Of a DNA stretch of 64,000 nucleotides, positions 55,605-63,953 are shown in pieces. The notes under the pieces are model-generated. The model had not been told where the DNA came from. It was given only the letters and a program-made list of their open reading frames with translations, and ran no database searches. The number at the start of each line of letters is the position of its first letter. Within the stretch, counting starts at the first letter, position 1. The translations under genes were made by a program, and so were the position numbers. The stretch is from an uncultured Bacteroidota bacterium (lineage in GTDB: Bacteria > Bacteroidota > Bacteroidia > Flavobacteriales > Flavobacteriaceae): the NCBI GenBank assembly GCA_902614065.1, contig CACMJT010000006.1, forward strand, positions 28,322 through 92,321, read 5' to 3'.

Positions 55605-57220
55605 ACAAGTTCACCGTCAATATAGGTTTGTATTACTTCTGTATTTGGAATTAAGTCTGCTTCTACTTCCATTATATTTTGATTTAAAACAATAAAATCT
55701 GCACTTTTCCCAACTTCTAAACTTCCTTTTTCATGTTCCTCAAAATTAAAATAAGCTCCCCATATAGTCATACCTTTCAGCGTTTCTTCTCTTGTTAGTG
55801 AATTTTCCATTTGGAATCCATTTTCTGGATAACCGTTTAGGTCCTTACGCTCAACTGAACTGTAAAACGTATGAAATGGATTTACTTTTTCAACAGGAAA
55901 ATCAGTCCCTAGAGCTACTCTACTGGATGAATTTAGTAAATCTTTGAAGGCATATGCTCCTTTTATTCTTGAACCTAATCTATCATATGCCCAGTACATA
56001 TCACTTGTTGCGTGTGTAGGTTGAATGGATGGTAAAATTTTTTCATTATACAACTCAAATTCGTTAATGTCAACAACTTGAGAATGTTCGATTCTCCAGC
56101 GAGGGTCATCAATATCCTTAAGAATTTTTTTATATTCATTTAATAGAACAGAAACAGTAGAATCTCCGATAGCATGAGTATTCATTTGAAAACCCATTTT
56201 GGCAATCTCTTTTGCATAAAACTTTAAATCTTCCGCACTTGTTCTAAGAATTCCATAATTGTGAGGATCATCACAATATGGACTTTTCAACACAGCACCT
56301 CTTGAACCTAATGCTCCATCTCCATAAACCTTGAATGATCGAATATTGAGTTTTTTGGATTTATATATTCCTTCTTTTTTAAATTTTTCAATATTTTTTT
56401 TGGAAACACTTATCATCGCATAAATTTTAATTTTCAGGTCGTTAGACTTGTGTAAACTATCAATGATAGATGTTATATTGGTGCTTAAGCCTGCGTCATC
56501 AACAGTTGTTAAACCATAACTAAAACAAATTTCTTCAGCTTGTTTTAGTGCATCAATTTTTTCGTTCAATGTCTTCTCAGGTAAAACTTTATCAACCAAT
56601 GCCATAGGACCATCAATCAAGACGCCAGTTGGTCTGTTGTCTTTTAACAGAACAAGACCCCCACGAACTAATGTGTTTTTATCAATTCCAGCTAGTTTAA
56701 GAACATTATCATTTACAATATATGCATGTCCATCAATCCTTTCAAGAACAACCAACTTATCTTTAAATTCCTCATTAAGTTTTGTATTTATTGGAAATTT
56801 TTTTTTAGCCCAATCATTTTGATCCCAGCCTCTACCAAGTATTACGTCAGTTTCATTATTTAATTCATAGTTTTTTAATCTTTGAATAATCTCATCAAAA
56901 GAGTTAGTATCTCTAAGGTCAACAACTTGCTGATCAAGACCAAGATTATAAAAATGACAATGTGAGTCAATAATTCCAGGTATGATGGTTTCTCCATTTA
57001 AATCAACAATTTTAGTTGAAGTATATTTTGAGTCTAAATTTTTGACATCTATATCTATTATTTGCCCATTTTTTATAGCCATTGATTTTGCAATTGAAAA
57101 ATTATTATCAACCGTATATATTTTGGCATTGATGACAATTAGATCAACTTCATTTTTTCCAAAACTGTAAATAAAAAAAACAGCTACTAAAAAAAAGAGT
57201 TTAAAGTTTATTGATTTCAT
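55592..57220 (-). CDS. Amidohydrolase family 3 protein (YtcJ-like)
   Basis: About 542 aa from the ATG giving MKSINFKLFFLVAVFFIYSFGKN, a signal peptide; two earlier in-frame starts are possible (57235, 57265) and run further into recX. 'NAKIYTVDNNFSIAKSMAIKNGQIIDI', 'TIIPGIIDSHCHFYNLG' (metal-binding HxH), 'GRGWDQNDW', 'ERIDGHAYIVND', 'YGDGALGSRGAVL', 'RIEHSQVVD' and 'ALGTDFPVEKVNPFHTFYSSV' mark the YtcJ/AepA group of metal-dependent hydrolases. Exported; substrate unknown. Confidence 0.88.
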   Translation of the reverse strand: MKSINFKLFFLVAVFFIYSFGKNEVDLIVINAKIYTVDNNFSIAKSMAIKNGQIIDIDVKNLDSKYTSTKIVDLNGETIIPGIIDSHCHFYNLGLDQQVVDLRDTNSFDEIIQRLKNYELNNETDVILGRGWDQNDWAKKKFPINTKLNEEFKDKLVVLERIDGHAYIVNDNVLKLAGIDKNTLVRGGLVLLKDNRPTGVLIDGPMALVDKVLPEKTLNEKIDALKQAEEICFSYGLTTVDDAGLSTNITSIIDSLHKSNDLKIKIYAMISVSKKNIEKFKKEGIYKSKKLNIRSFKVYGDGALGSRGAVLKSPYCDDPHNYGILRTSAEDLKFYAKEIAKMGFQMNTHAIGDSTVSVLLNEYKKILKDIDDPRWRIEHSQVVDINEFELYNEKILPSIQPTHATSDMYWAYDRLGSRIKGAYAFKDLLNSSSRVALGTDFPVEKVNPFHTFYSSVERKDLNGYPENGFQMENSLTREETLKGMTIWGAYFNFEEHEKGSLEVGKSADFIVLNQNIMEVEADLIPNTEVIQTYIDGELVYSK

Positions 57221-57662
57221 TGTAAATAATTTCATGTTCCCATCCTCTGTAGTTAAAATAATCAAAAATTTTTTTCTTCATTATTATTTTCTTTTCATTT
57301 TTAAATTTTTCGATTAAAAAATTAAAACGTTCTTTAAACTTAGCTTCGTAAATATTCTGATTGATTTGTTTCATAGCAATTTCAATATTCTTTTTTGATA
57401 TCGATCTCTTTTTTAATTCCAAAATCAATCTAATTTTACCCCAGTTTTTGTTTTTGAATTTTCCTCTAACAAAGCTTTCTGAAAAACGTGTTTCGTTCAA
57501 GAAGTCATCAGCAATTAGTTTGCCAATTACTTCGTTAATATCTGTATTTGATGACGTATACGTTTTTAGTTTTTTATAAACTTCTGCGTGACATCTTTCT
57601 TGGTATGAACAATAATATTCTCCTTTTCTGCGAAGTTCTGGAATACTCAAATACTTATTCAT
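57201..57662 (-). CDS. recX: RecX regulatory protein
   Basis: 153 aa, mostly helical with three-helix repeats: 'PELRRKGEYYCSYQERCHAEVYKKLKTY', 'IGKLIADDFLNETRFSESFVRGKFKNKNWGKIRLILELKKRSISKKNIEIAM', 'FDYFNYRGWEHEIIYNEI'. RecX limits RecA filament growth. recA itself is not in the window. Overlaps the start of the amidohydrolase gene. Confidence 0.88.
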   Translation of the reverse strand: MNKYLSIPELRRKGEYYCSYQERCHAEVYKKLKTYTSSNTDINEVIGKLIADDFLNETRFSESFVRGKFKNKNWGKIRLILELKKRSISKKNIEIAMKQINQNIYEAKFKERFNFLIEKFKNEKKIIMKKKIFDYFNYRGWEHEIIYNEINKL

Positions 57663-57674
57663 TAGAAATAATAT

Positions 57675-57699
57675 AAAAAAAAAAGCGGCATAAGCCGCT
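57675..57699 (-). terminator. Rho-independent terminator after rng
   Basis: Minus-strand AGCGGC-TTAT-GCCGCT followed by a run of ten T (ten A on the plus strand, 57675-57684). It lies 3 bp after the rng stop, between rng and recX. Confidence 0.9.
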
Positions 57700-57701
57700 T
57701 T

Positions 57702-59252
57702 TTAGTGATGATTAATCTTTCCTTTAATGTTGAAAAATCTGTAGTGTAAGTAAGTATAAGAATCCCTAGGTATCACTTTGATCCATTGCTTGTACTTAAA
57801 AAACCACTTTACTCTCATAGAAATTAAACCTTTAGTTATGTAAGCCGCTATAAATGGGTGTAAATGCAACTTAAGATTCTTTTTTGAAATGTGTTTATTT
57901 CTGAGAATTTTTTCTATGGAATTATTAATCTTATCTATAATAACAATAGGAGCTTCAATTTTTCCATTACTATTGGGGTTATTTTCCTTCGTAGTAATAT
58001 TCATTTCGGGTCTTACCCTCTGTCTGGTCATTTGTATCAATCCTATTTTACTTATTGGTAGAATTTTGTGTTTTGCTCTGTCTGATTCCATTTCAGATTT
58101 GAAATGGTCAAACAATTTTTTTCTATTCTCCACTTTAATCATATCGATAAAATCTAAAACAATTATTCCGCCCATATCTCTGAGCCTTAACTGTCTTGCA
58201 ATTTCAGATGCAGCAATTAAATTTACTTCTAATGCTGTTTCTTCTTGATTAGAACTTTTGTTGGAACGATTTCCACTATTAACATCAACAACATGAAGGG
58301 CTTCAGTATGTTCAATAATCAGGTAAGCACCCTTGCTCATTGAAACTGTTCTTCCAAATGCTGACTTTATTTGACGTTCAATACTGAAATGTTCAAATAT
58401 TGGAGTATCAGATTTATAATATTTAACAATTGAGTTTTTATCAGGAGCAATTTGTTCAATATAGTCCTTAAGCTCGTAACATAAACTTTTGTCATTACAA
58501 TACACACCTTTAAATTTTTCGTCGAAAACATCTCTGAGTATAGAGGATCCTCTGTTTAATTCGCTCAGGATTCGTGAGGGTACTTTCGAACCATTAATTT
58601 TTTTACAGAGATTTATCCATTGATTGTATAAACCCTGTAAGTCCTTACTTAATTCAGCTGTTTTTTTTCCTTGAGCCACAGTTCTGATTATAACACCAAA
58701 ACCTTTAGGCCTGAATTCTTCAATCAAATCTTTTAGTCTATTCCTTTCATCTTTGCTTCTAATTTTTTGAGAAACAGAAATTCTATTAGAGAAGGGAATA
58801 AGTACTAAAAATCGACCTGCAAATGAGAGCTCGGAACTGATCCTTGGACCTTTCGTAGAAATAGGTTCTTTTATTATTTGAACTAATAGGTTTTGATTTG
58901 CTTTTATTACATCATCAATCTTACCTTGTTTTTCAATTTCTTTTTCAAATTTAAATTTTTCAAGAGAGTAATTAGTGATTTTTCCATCACTCACTAAGTT
59001 GGTAAATTTAATAAGAGACTTAACTCTTGGTCCTAAATCATGATAATGAAGAAAAGCATCTTTTTCATAACCAACATTAACAAAGGATGCATTTAAACCT
59101 GAGATTGTTTTCTTTACATTAGAAATAAAAATATCACCAACCCCAAACTTATTATTGTCCTTTTCTCTTTGTAGTTCAATGAGTCTACCTTCTTGTAAAA
59201 GAGCATAATCAACAGCTGAATTAATTGATCTTACAATTAATTCTTTATTCAC
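57702..59252 (-). CDS. rng: Ribonuclease G
   Basis: 516 aa. N-terminal S1-like RNA-binding domain ('GVGDIFISNVKKTISGLNASFVNVGYEKDAFLHYHDLGP'). The RNase E/G catalytic core has 'GPRISSELSFAGRFLVLIPF', 'GVIIRTVAQGKKTAEL', 'YLIIEHTEALHVVDVNSGN' (metal-ligand Asp) and 'MGGIIVLDFIDMI' (second Asp). Typical C-terminal 'MTRQRVRPE'. No long RNase E scaffold tail. Processes rRNA and mRNA. Followed by a strong terminator. Confidence 0.96.
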   Translation of the reverse strand: MNKELIVRSINSAVDYALLQEGRLIELQREKDNNKFGVGDIFISNVKKTISGLNASFVNVGYEKDAFLHYHDLGPRVKSLIKFTNLVSDGKITNYSLEKFKFEKEIEKQGKIDDVIKANQNLLVQIIKEPISTKGPRISSELSFAGRFLVLIPFSNRISVSQKIRSKDERNRLKDLIEEFRPKGFGVIIRTVAQGKKTAELSKDLQGLYNQWINLCKKINGSKVPSRILSELNRGSSILRDVFDEKFKGVYCNDKSLCYELKDYIEQIAPDKNSIVKYYKSDTPIFEHFSIERQIKSAFGRTVSMSKGAYLIIEHTEALHVVDVNSGNRSNKSSNQEETALEVNLIAASEIARQLRLRDMGGIIVLDFIDMIKVENRKKLFDHFKSEMESDRAKHKILPISKIGLIQMTRQRVRPEMNITTKENNPNSNGKIEAPIVIIDKINNSIEKILRNKHISKKNLKLHLHPFIAAYITKGLISMRVKWFFKYKQWIKVIPRDSYTYLHYRFFNIKGKINHH

Positions 59253-59332
59253 AATTAATAATTTTAGTTAAACTTTTTTTATCGAGCTTGTATTGTGTAA
59301 GCTCTAAATGTCAATGATCGTACAGACTTTTT

Positions 59333-59422
59333 TTACTTTTTCTTGTGTCTGTTGGCTCTACTTCTTTTTTTTCTTTTGTGAGTAGCAACCTTGTGTCTTT
59401 TTCTTTTTTTTCCGCTAGGCAT
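59333..59422 (-). CDS. 29-aa very basic protein MPSGKKRKRHKV..., missed by the ORF track
   Basis: ATG-TAA ORF of 30 codons coding MPSGKKRKRHKVATHKRKKRSRANRHKKK. 18 of 29 residues are Lys, Arg or His. Near-identical tiny proteins between rng and hup are, from memory, widespread in Bacteroidota. The composition and size suggest a ribosome-associated protein, possibly of the mS38/COX24 (AURKAIP1) type; that assignment is an inference. It lies 3 bp after the hup stop, probably co-transcribed with it. Confidence 0.82.
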   Translation of the reverse strand: MPSGKKRKRHKVATHKRKKRSRANRHKKK

Positions 59423-59425
59423 AAG

Positions 59426-59707
59426 TTAGTTGTTATTTTTTACATCTTCAACAAAAATTTTTGCTGGTTTAAATGATGGTATTGAATGAGCAGGAATTTT
59501 TATAGTAACATTTTTTGAAATATTTCTACCTGTTTTTTCTGCTCTTTTTTTAACAATAAAACTTCCAAAACCTCTCAAATAAACATTTTCACCTTCACTC
59601 AATGAATTTTTAACTTCTTCCATAAAATCCTCAACTGTTGCAAGTACTTCATTTTTTTCAAGTCCTAGATTTGAAGATATCTTTGTAACTAATTCTGCTT
59701 TCGTCAT
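59426..59707 (-). CDS. hup: HU-family DNA-binding protein
   Basis: 93 aa. 'MTKAELVTKISSNLGLEKNEVLATVEDFMEEVKNSLSEGENVYLRGFGSFIVKKRAEKTGRNISKNVTIKIPAHSIPSFKPAKIF' is a standard HU/IHF chain, with GFGSF and the beta-arm GRNISKN (usual GRNP). Nucleoid-associated DNA bending. Perfect TATATTTG box 32 bp upstream. Confidence 0.96.
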   Translation of the reverse strand: MTKAELVTKISSNLGLEKNEVLATVEDFMEEVKNSLSEGENVYLRGFGSFIVKKRAEKTGRNISKNVTIKIPAHSIPSFKPAKIFVEDVKNNN

Positions 59708-59739
59708 TTTTATTTGAATTTTTTAAAATTTTTGATTGC

Positions 59740-59747
59740 CAAATATA
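59740..59747 (-). promoter_or_regulatory. -7 box TATATTTG for hup (minus strand)
   Basis: Exact consensus on the minus strand, 32 bp before the hup ATG. A -33 TTTG was not found at normal spacing. Confidence 0.5.
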
Positions 59748-59786
59748 TAAATTTATATTCTCATATAAATTTTTAATATATTTTTT

Positions 59787-60836
59787 TTGGTACAATCAAT
59801 TTCTGACATAAATCTTTCAGACAAGTTGATAAAATGGTTCTTAAGCAATAAAAGAGATCTTCCTTGGCGAAAAACTAAAGATCCTTACTTGGTTTGGGTT
59901 TCTGAAATTATTTTACAACAAACTAGAATTGAAACGGGAATAAAATATTACCACAGTTTTATTAAAAAATATCCAGATGTAAAATTACTTGCTAAATCTA
60001 ACCAACAGCAACTCTTAAAAATATGGGAAGGCTTGGGTTATTATTCAAGAGCATTAAATATGCATAAAGCGGCAAAACAAGTTTTGCTAAATCATGGTGG
60101 TGTTTTTCCAAAAGATTACTTGTCGTTAATTAAGTTACCTGGTGTTGGTGATTATACAGCTTCAGCGATAAGTTCAATTTGTAATAATGAAAAACAAGCT
60201 GTTGTCGACGGAAATGTATTGAGATTCATTTCAAGACTACTAAAAATTGAAGAATCAATCGACTCTTTAAAAACAAAAAAACGGATCAAAAAATATTTAA
60301 ATGAAAAAATTTCTGTCGAAAACCCCGGTGACTTTAATGAGGCTATTATGGATTTTGGTTCTACCGTATGTAAGCCTAAAAAATTCTTATGTCAAAGTTG
60401 TATTTTTTCTTTAGAATGTCAAGCATATCTTTCAAATACAGTTAAAAATTATCCAATAAAATCACATAAAATTAAATCTCCTAGAAAAGAAATGAACTAC
60501 GTAATAATCATTTCTGATGACAATAAAATTTATTTAAATAAAAGAACTGATAAAGGAATTTGGAAAAATTTATTTGAGTTTTTTTTAATTAAAGATGATC
60601 AAATGCCAATAACAAAAAGTATGATTGTTAGAAGCTTGTCAAAAAAATTTACTTTTAATTCTAATAAATTGAAATTCCATAAATCCATTGTACATAAGTT
60701 ATCTCACATGGATTTAAAAATGAATTTTTATTTGGTTGAGGTTAGACATAATAATAATAAAATGTATGATTATAAAAGTTTAAGTAAAATACCTTTTCCT
60801 AAACCATTAAAAGTTATTTTAGATGATTTTGTATGA
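59787..60836 (+). CDS. mutY: A/G-specific adenine DNA glycosylase
   Basis: 349 aa from TTG. Removes A opposite 8-oxoG. 'RDLPWRKTKDPYLVWVSEIILQQTRI' near residue 25, 'WEGLGYYSRA', helix-hairpin-helix 'LIKLPGVGDYTASAISSI' with catalytic Asp in 'VVDGNVLR', and the 4Fe-4S site 'CKPKKFLCQSCIFSLEC' (Cx6Cx2Cx5C) are intact. A C-terminal NUDIX-like 8-oxoG-recognition domain follows ('MNYVIIISDDNKIYLNKR'). Confidence 0.95.
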   Translation: MVQSISDINLSDKLIKWFLSNKRDLPWRKTKDPYLVWVSEIILQQTRIETGIKYYHSFIKKYPDVKLLAKSNQQQLLKIWEGLGYYSRALNMHKAAKQVLLNHGGVFPKDYLSLIKLPGVGDYTASAISSICNNEKQAVVDGNVLRFISRLLKIEESIDSLKTKKRIKKYLNEKISVENPGDFNEAIMDFGSTVCKPKKFLCQSCIFSLECQAYLSNTVKNYPIKSHKIKSPRKEMNYVIIISDDNKIYLNKRTDKGIWKNLFEFFLIKDDQMPITKSMIVRSLSKKFTFNSNKLKFHKSIVHKLSHMDLKMNFYLVEVRHNNNKMYDYKSLSKIPFPKPLKVILDDFV

Positions 60837-60847
60837 TGATGTTTTAT

Positions 60848-60855
60848 TATATTTG
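60848..60855 (+). promoter_or_regulatory. -7 box TATATTTG only 4 bp before the ssb start codon
   Basis: Exact consensus. If used, transcription would begin at or inside the ssb start codon (leaderless). TTTTG at 60827-60831 gives a 16-bp spacer, shorter than usual. Confidence 0.4.
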
Positions 60856-60859
60856 AGTT

Positions 60860-61300
60860 ATGAGTGGATCATTAAACAAAGTAATGTTAATTGGAAACCT
60901 TGGAGATGATGTTAAAATGGTGAATTTTGATGATGGGGGATGTTTGGGTAGATTCCCGATTGCAACGAATGAAAGCTACAACAACAAACAAACTGGAGAA
61001 AAAGTTGTTAATACTGAATGGCATAATATAGTCGTTAAGAATAAAGCTGCAGAAATTTGTGCAAAATATTTAAAAAAGGGGGATAAGGTTTATGTTGAAG
61101 GTAAATTAAAGACCAGAAAGTGGAAGGGTGATGATGGAGTTCAAAGATATTCAACCGAGGTTCACGTTTCGGAGTTTAACTTTCTTTCTAATAAAAATGA
61201 TTTGTCCAGCCCAGCGGTTAATGAACCACCAATGAATCCACCTACCACTACTCAAGATTCAATGGCTTCATCCGACAATACAGATGATCTGCCCTTTTAA
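60860..61300 (+). CDS. ssb: Single-stranded DNA-binding protein
   Basis: 146 aa. OB-fold 'MSGSLNKVMLIGNLGDDVKM', 'FPIATNESYNNKQTGEKVVNTEWHNIVVKNKAAEICAKYLKKGDKVYVEGKLKTRKW', then a Pro/Thr/Ser linker and the acidic tail DDLPF that recruits repair and replication partners. Follows mutY by 23 bp. Confidence 0.97.
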   Translation: MSGSLNKVMLIGNLGDDVKMVNFDDGGCLGRFPIATNESYNNKQTGEKVVNTEWHNIVVKNKAAEICAKYLKKGDKVYVEGKLKTRKWKGDDGVQRYSTEVHVSEFNFLSNKNDLSSPAVNEPPMNPPTTTQDSMASSDNTDDLPF

Positions 61301-61345
61301 AGTTAATTTCAAAACTTTGAGTCCTCTATTAAATAATCTTAAAAA

Positions 61346-61888
61346 ATGAGAATTTTTTGGATTTTTTTAGTTTTGTTTTCTTGCGATTCAACAATAACAC
61401 CAAAACAAAGTGCATTTTTTGCACCTGAGTTTAGTGCACCATCCCACAATTCATTTACAACTGAATGCAAGTACAGTTTTTCAAAAAATAAAATTGCCAG
61501 AATTGAATATCTAGACAATTGTAATTTCAATATTGTTTACGATAATTTAAATGCTAAAATTTTCTTTAGCTCTATTAATATCAATAATAATTTTCCAGAC
61601 ATTATTAAGGTTTTTGATGAGAGAATAATTGAGAATTCCGCCAATATAACTGAAGTTAAAGTAAGCGAATACACTGATGACCAAATTTTAGTTTATAGCA
61701 GAATGTTTAACTATGTTGGGAATGCGCCCAGCAATCTTCATTTTTATTTGACCGACTCCACATCCAATTTTTTGGCAGGAAGTTTGTTTTTCAACACTGA
61801 ACCAAACTATGACTCTTTACTACCCTATATTAATTACATAAGAGCTGATGTTAGAAAACTTATTGAAAACTTTGAGTGGAATAAATGA
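61346..61888 (+). CDS. gldD: Gliding-motility lipoprotein GldD
   Basis: 180 aa. Lipoprotein signal 'MRIFWIFLVLFSCDS' with Cys at the LFSC lipobox. The C-terminal half 'VGNAPSNLHFYLTDSTSNFLAGSLFFNTEPNYDSLLPYINYIRADVRKLIENFEWNK' is the strongly conserved GldD block, and mutY-ssb-(gldE)-gldD is the known flavobacterial order. GldD is needed for gliding in Flavobacterium johnsoniae. Here gldE is absent: only 45 bp separate ssb and gldD. Confidence 0.88.
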   Translation: MRIFWIFLVLFSCDSTITPKQSAFFAPEFSAPSHNSFTTECKYSFSKNKIARIEYLDNCNFNIVYDNLNAKIFFSSININNNFPDIIKVFDERIIENSANITEVKVSEYTDDQILVYSRMFNYVGNAPSNLHFYLTDSTSNFLAGSLFFNTEPNYDSLLPYINYIRADVRKLIENFEWNK

Positions 61889-62763
61889 CAAACAATAATA
61901 AAAAGTGGATTCTTTTATTGATACTTTCTGTAATTTGGGGAAGTTCATTTATATTAATTAAAAAAAGTTTAGTTGGGTTAACACCACTTCAAGTTGGAAG
62001 TCTAAGAATTATCTTTACTGCTATTGTAATTTCGATTTATTCATACTCATCCCTTAAAGAAATCCCAAAAAAAAGTTGGAAGTGGATCATTTTGACTGCA
62101 TATATAGGCACATTCTTTCCAGTTTATTTAGTAAGTTTTGGGCAAACTGAAATTGAAAGTGGTCTAGCATCAATCATAACTACTTTGACTCCGATCAATA
62201 CTTTAATAATTGGAATAATTTTTTTCAGCCTGACCTTTACTATTAAACAAGTTGTGGGCTTGGTTGTTGCTTTTTTTGGTGGGATACTTTTATTATATAA
62301 TGGAGGAATTTCCCCAAATTACAATGTTTACTTTTCAATTTTTATTTTTTTTACAACAGTTGGTTATGGAGCATCAGTAAACTTAATAAAGACTTACTTA
62401 ACAGAAATATCACCCTCAGCAGTTACAGCAGGAATTTTTCTGTCAATCCTACCTCCTGCCATCTTGGTATTATTTTATTCTGATTTTTTTGCCTTGAAAT
62501 TGGGTCAATCCAATATTTATGAATCAATAGTATTTGTTTTCTTACTGGCTTTGTTCAGCAGTGCTATTGCTCAAACACTCTTTAATAGGTTTGTTAAGTT
62601 AGCATCACCCTTGTTTGCTTCTGCGGTGACATATTTAATGCCTATCGTGGCGATTTTTTGGGGAGTAATTGATGGTGAAGTTCTTAGTCTCAAACAGTAC
62701 GTAGCCACTATAATTATTCTTTCAGGTGTTTATTTAGTCAATAATAAACAGAAAACTATTTAA
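61885..62763 (+). CDS. EamA/DMT-family transporter
   Basis: 292 aa, ten hydrophobic segments in two EamA repeats ('LLLILSVIWGSSFILIKKSLVGLTPLQVGSLRI' and 'FFTTVGYGASVNLIKTYLTEISPSAVTAGIF'). Ends with 'SPLFASAVTYLMPIVAIFWGVIDGEVLSLKQYVATIIILSGVYLVNN', the usual second EamA repeat end. Exports a small metabolite; substrate unknown. Overlaps gldD by 4 bp. Confidence 0.9.
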   Translation: MTNNNKKWILLLILSVIWGSSFILIKKSLVGLTPLQVGSLRIIFTAIVISIYSYSSLKEIPKKSWKWIILTAYIGTFFPVYLVSFGQTEIESGLASIITTLTPINTLIIGIIFFSLTFTIKQVVGLVVAFFGGILLLYNGGISPNYNVYFSIFIFFTTVGYGASVNLIKTYLTEISPSAVTAGIFLSILPPAILVLFYSDFFALKLGQSNIYESIVFVFLLALFSSAIAQTLFNRFVKLASPLFASAVTYLMPIVAIFWGVIDGEVLSLKQYVATIIILSGVYLVNNKQKTI

Positions 62764-63442
62764 AATCACTTTCAGTGAAGGGTTCGTTGAATTTAATTTC
62801 TTCAAATTCAATCGTAATGGTTTGCATCCCGTTTATAATTTCGGTTTTAAAAGGATATAAAATTCCATCAACATCTGTATAATCTGAAAATTTTCTTGTC
62901 GTGGTTATTGAGTTACCTTCGACCAAGGTAGTTTCTTCACTCCTCTCAAGAAGACCAGAATTGATATCGTAATATTTTATGGTTTTATCATCAATTTTAA
63001 TTTTCACCAAATCATTGCCACCTATTGTAGTGTATCCAACAACTTGCAATTGTGATGAATCATAATAAAGTTCCTCAAAAATTCCCTTCTTTGATTTGGA
63101 ACTGTTTATCTGATCTTCACTAAATGGAATGTTTTGGCCCATTTGCTCCATATATCCCGTTTCACCATTAAATTTTTGTTTCATTATTGTTCCCATCTCT
63201 GGAGCGTTCATTTCAAGAGATGTTTTATTTGGGTTTTGCTGCTTAATTATAACGGATGGCTTGAATGGTGCTTGAGGAATTTCAAAATCACCTACCATCA
63301 TTATAGATTCAACGGACTCTAACTTCTCTTTTCCCCCAGTTGCCTCAATATATTTAGATATAACTTCAGACGGTGAAACTTCAACTTGATTGTAAGAATT
63401 GATTAAAAATAGTAAAGCAAAAAGTGATAATATGTTTTTCAT
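62756..63442 (-). CDS. LolA-like periplasmic/outer-membrane protein
   Basis: 228 aa. Signal peptide 'MKNILSLFALLFLINSYNQ'. 'VISKYIEATGGKEKLESVESIMMVGDFEIP' is the opening shared by Bacteroidota LolA-like 'outer membrane lipoprotein-sorting' proteins; the rest is regular beta-strand ('KIKIDDKTIKYYDINSGLLERSEE', 'FSDYTDVDGILYPFKTEI'). Probably binds a lipid or lipoprotein; not LolA proper. Overlaps the EamA gene by 8 bp. Confidence 0.72.
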   Translation of the reverse strand: MKNILSLFALLFLINSYNQVEVSPSEVISKYIEATGGKEKLESVESIMMVGDFEIPQAPFKPSVIIKQQNPNKTSLEMNAPEMGTIMKQKFNGETGYMEQMGQNIPFSEDQINSSKSKKGIFEELYYDSSQLQVVGYTTIGGNDLVKIKIDDKTIKYYDINSGLLERSEETTLVEGNSITTTRKFSDYTDVDGILYPFKTEIINGMQTITIEFEEIKFNEPFTESDFK

Positions 63443-63500
63443 ACAACCAATTTAACCAATTTTTAACCATGAAAGTTGTCTTTTTAAATAATAAATATTT

Positions 63501-63533
63501 TTTGTTCAAATTATTCGGATTTAATTATATTTG
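63501..63533 (+). promoter_or_regulatory. Full Bacteroidota promoter for rplU-rpmA
   Basis: TTTG at 63501-63504, 21-bp spacer, perfect TATATTTG at 63526-63533, 12 bp before the rplU ATG. Confidence 0.75.
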
Positions 63534-63545
63534 CCCCGCTATAAG

Positions 63546-63947
63546 ATGAATGCAATAGTTAAAATTTCTGGAAAACAATATAGTGTTGAGAAAGACACTA
63601 AGCTTTTTGTTGATAAACTTCAAGAAAAAGAGGGTGCTAAAGTTAAATTTGATGATGTTTTGATGGTTGATAATGGAAAAGATACTAAAATTGGTAATCC
63701 ATTAGTAGTTGGAGCATCTGTTGAAGCAAAAATTGTTAAGCATTTTAAGGATAAAAAAGTTATTGTTTTCAAAAAAAAGAGACGAAAGGGTTATAAGGTT
63801 AAAAATGGACATAGACAACAAATGACAGAGATTATCATTGAGAAGGTGAACGAAAAGTCTGCTGCCAAGGCCAAAGTGGCCACCAAGCCCAAGGAAGAAA
63901 AACCAAAAGCAAAGGCAACAAAAACCAATAGTAAAACAAAAAAATAA
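63546..63947 (+). CDS. rplU: 50S ribosomal protein L21
   Basis: 133 aa from ATG (MNAIVKISGKQYSVEKDTKLFVDKLQ). Core L21 with 'KIGNPLVVGASVEAKIVKHFKDKKVIVFKKKRRKGYKVKNGHRQQMTEIIIEKV' near residue 50-105, followed by an added Lys/Ala-rich tail ('AKAKVATKPKEEKPKAKATK'). Followed 6 bp later by rpmA. Confidence 0.96.
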   Translation: MNAIVKISGKQYSVEKDTKLFVDKLQEKEGAKVKFDDVLMVDNGKDTKIGNPLVVGASVEAKIVKHFKDKKVIVFKKKRRKGYKVKNGHRQQMTEIIIEKVNEKSAAKAKVATKPKEEKPKAKATKTNSKTKK

Positions 63948-63953
63948 TAAGAA

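Noticed and set aside
57675-57699. GC stem between recX and rng as a CRISPR or attachment site
   Set aside because: Single hairpin with a T-run on the minus strand directly after rng; an ordinary terminator.
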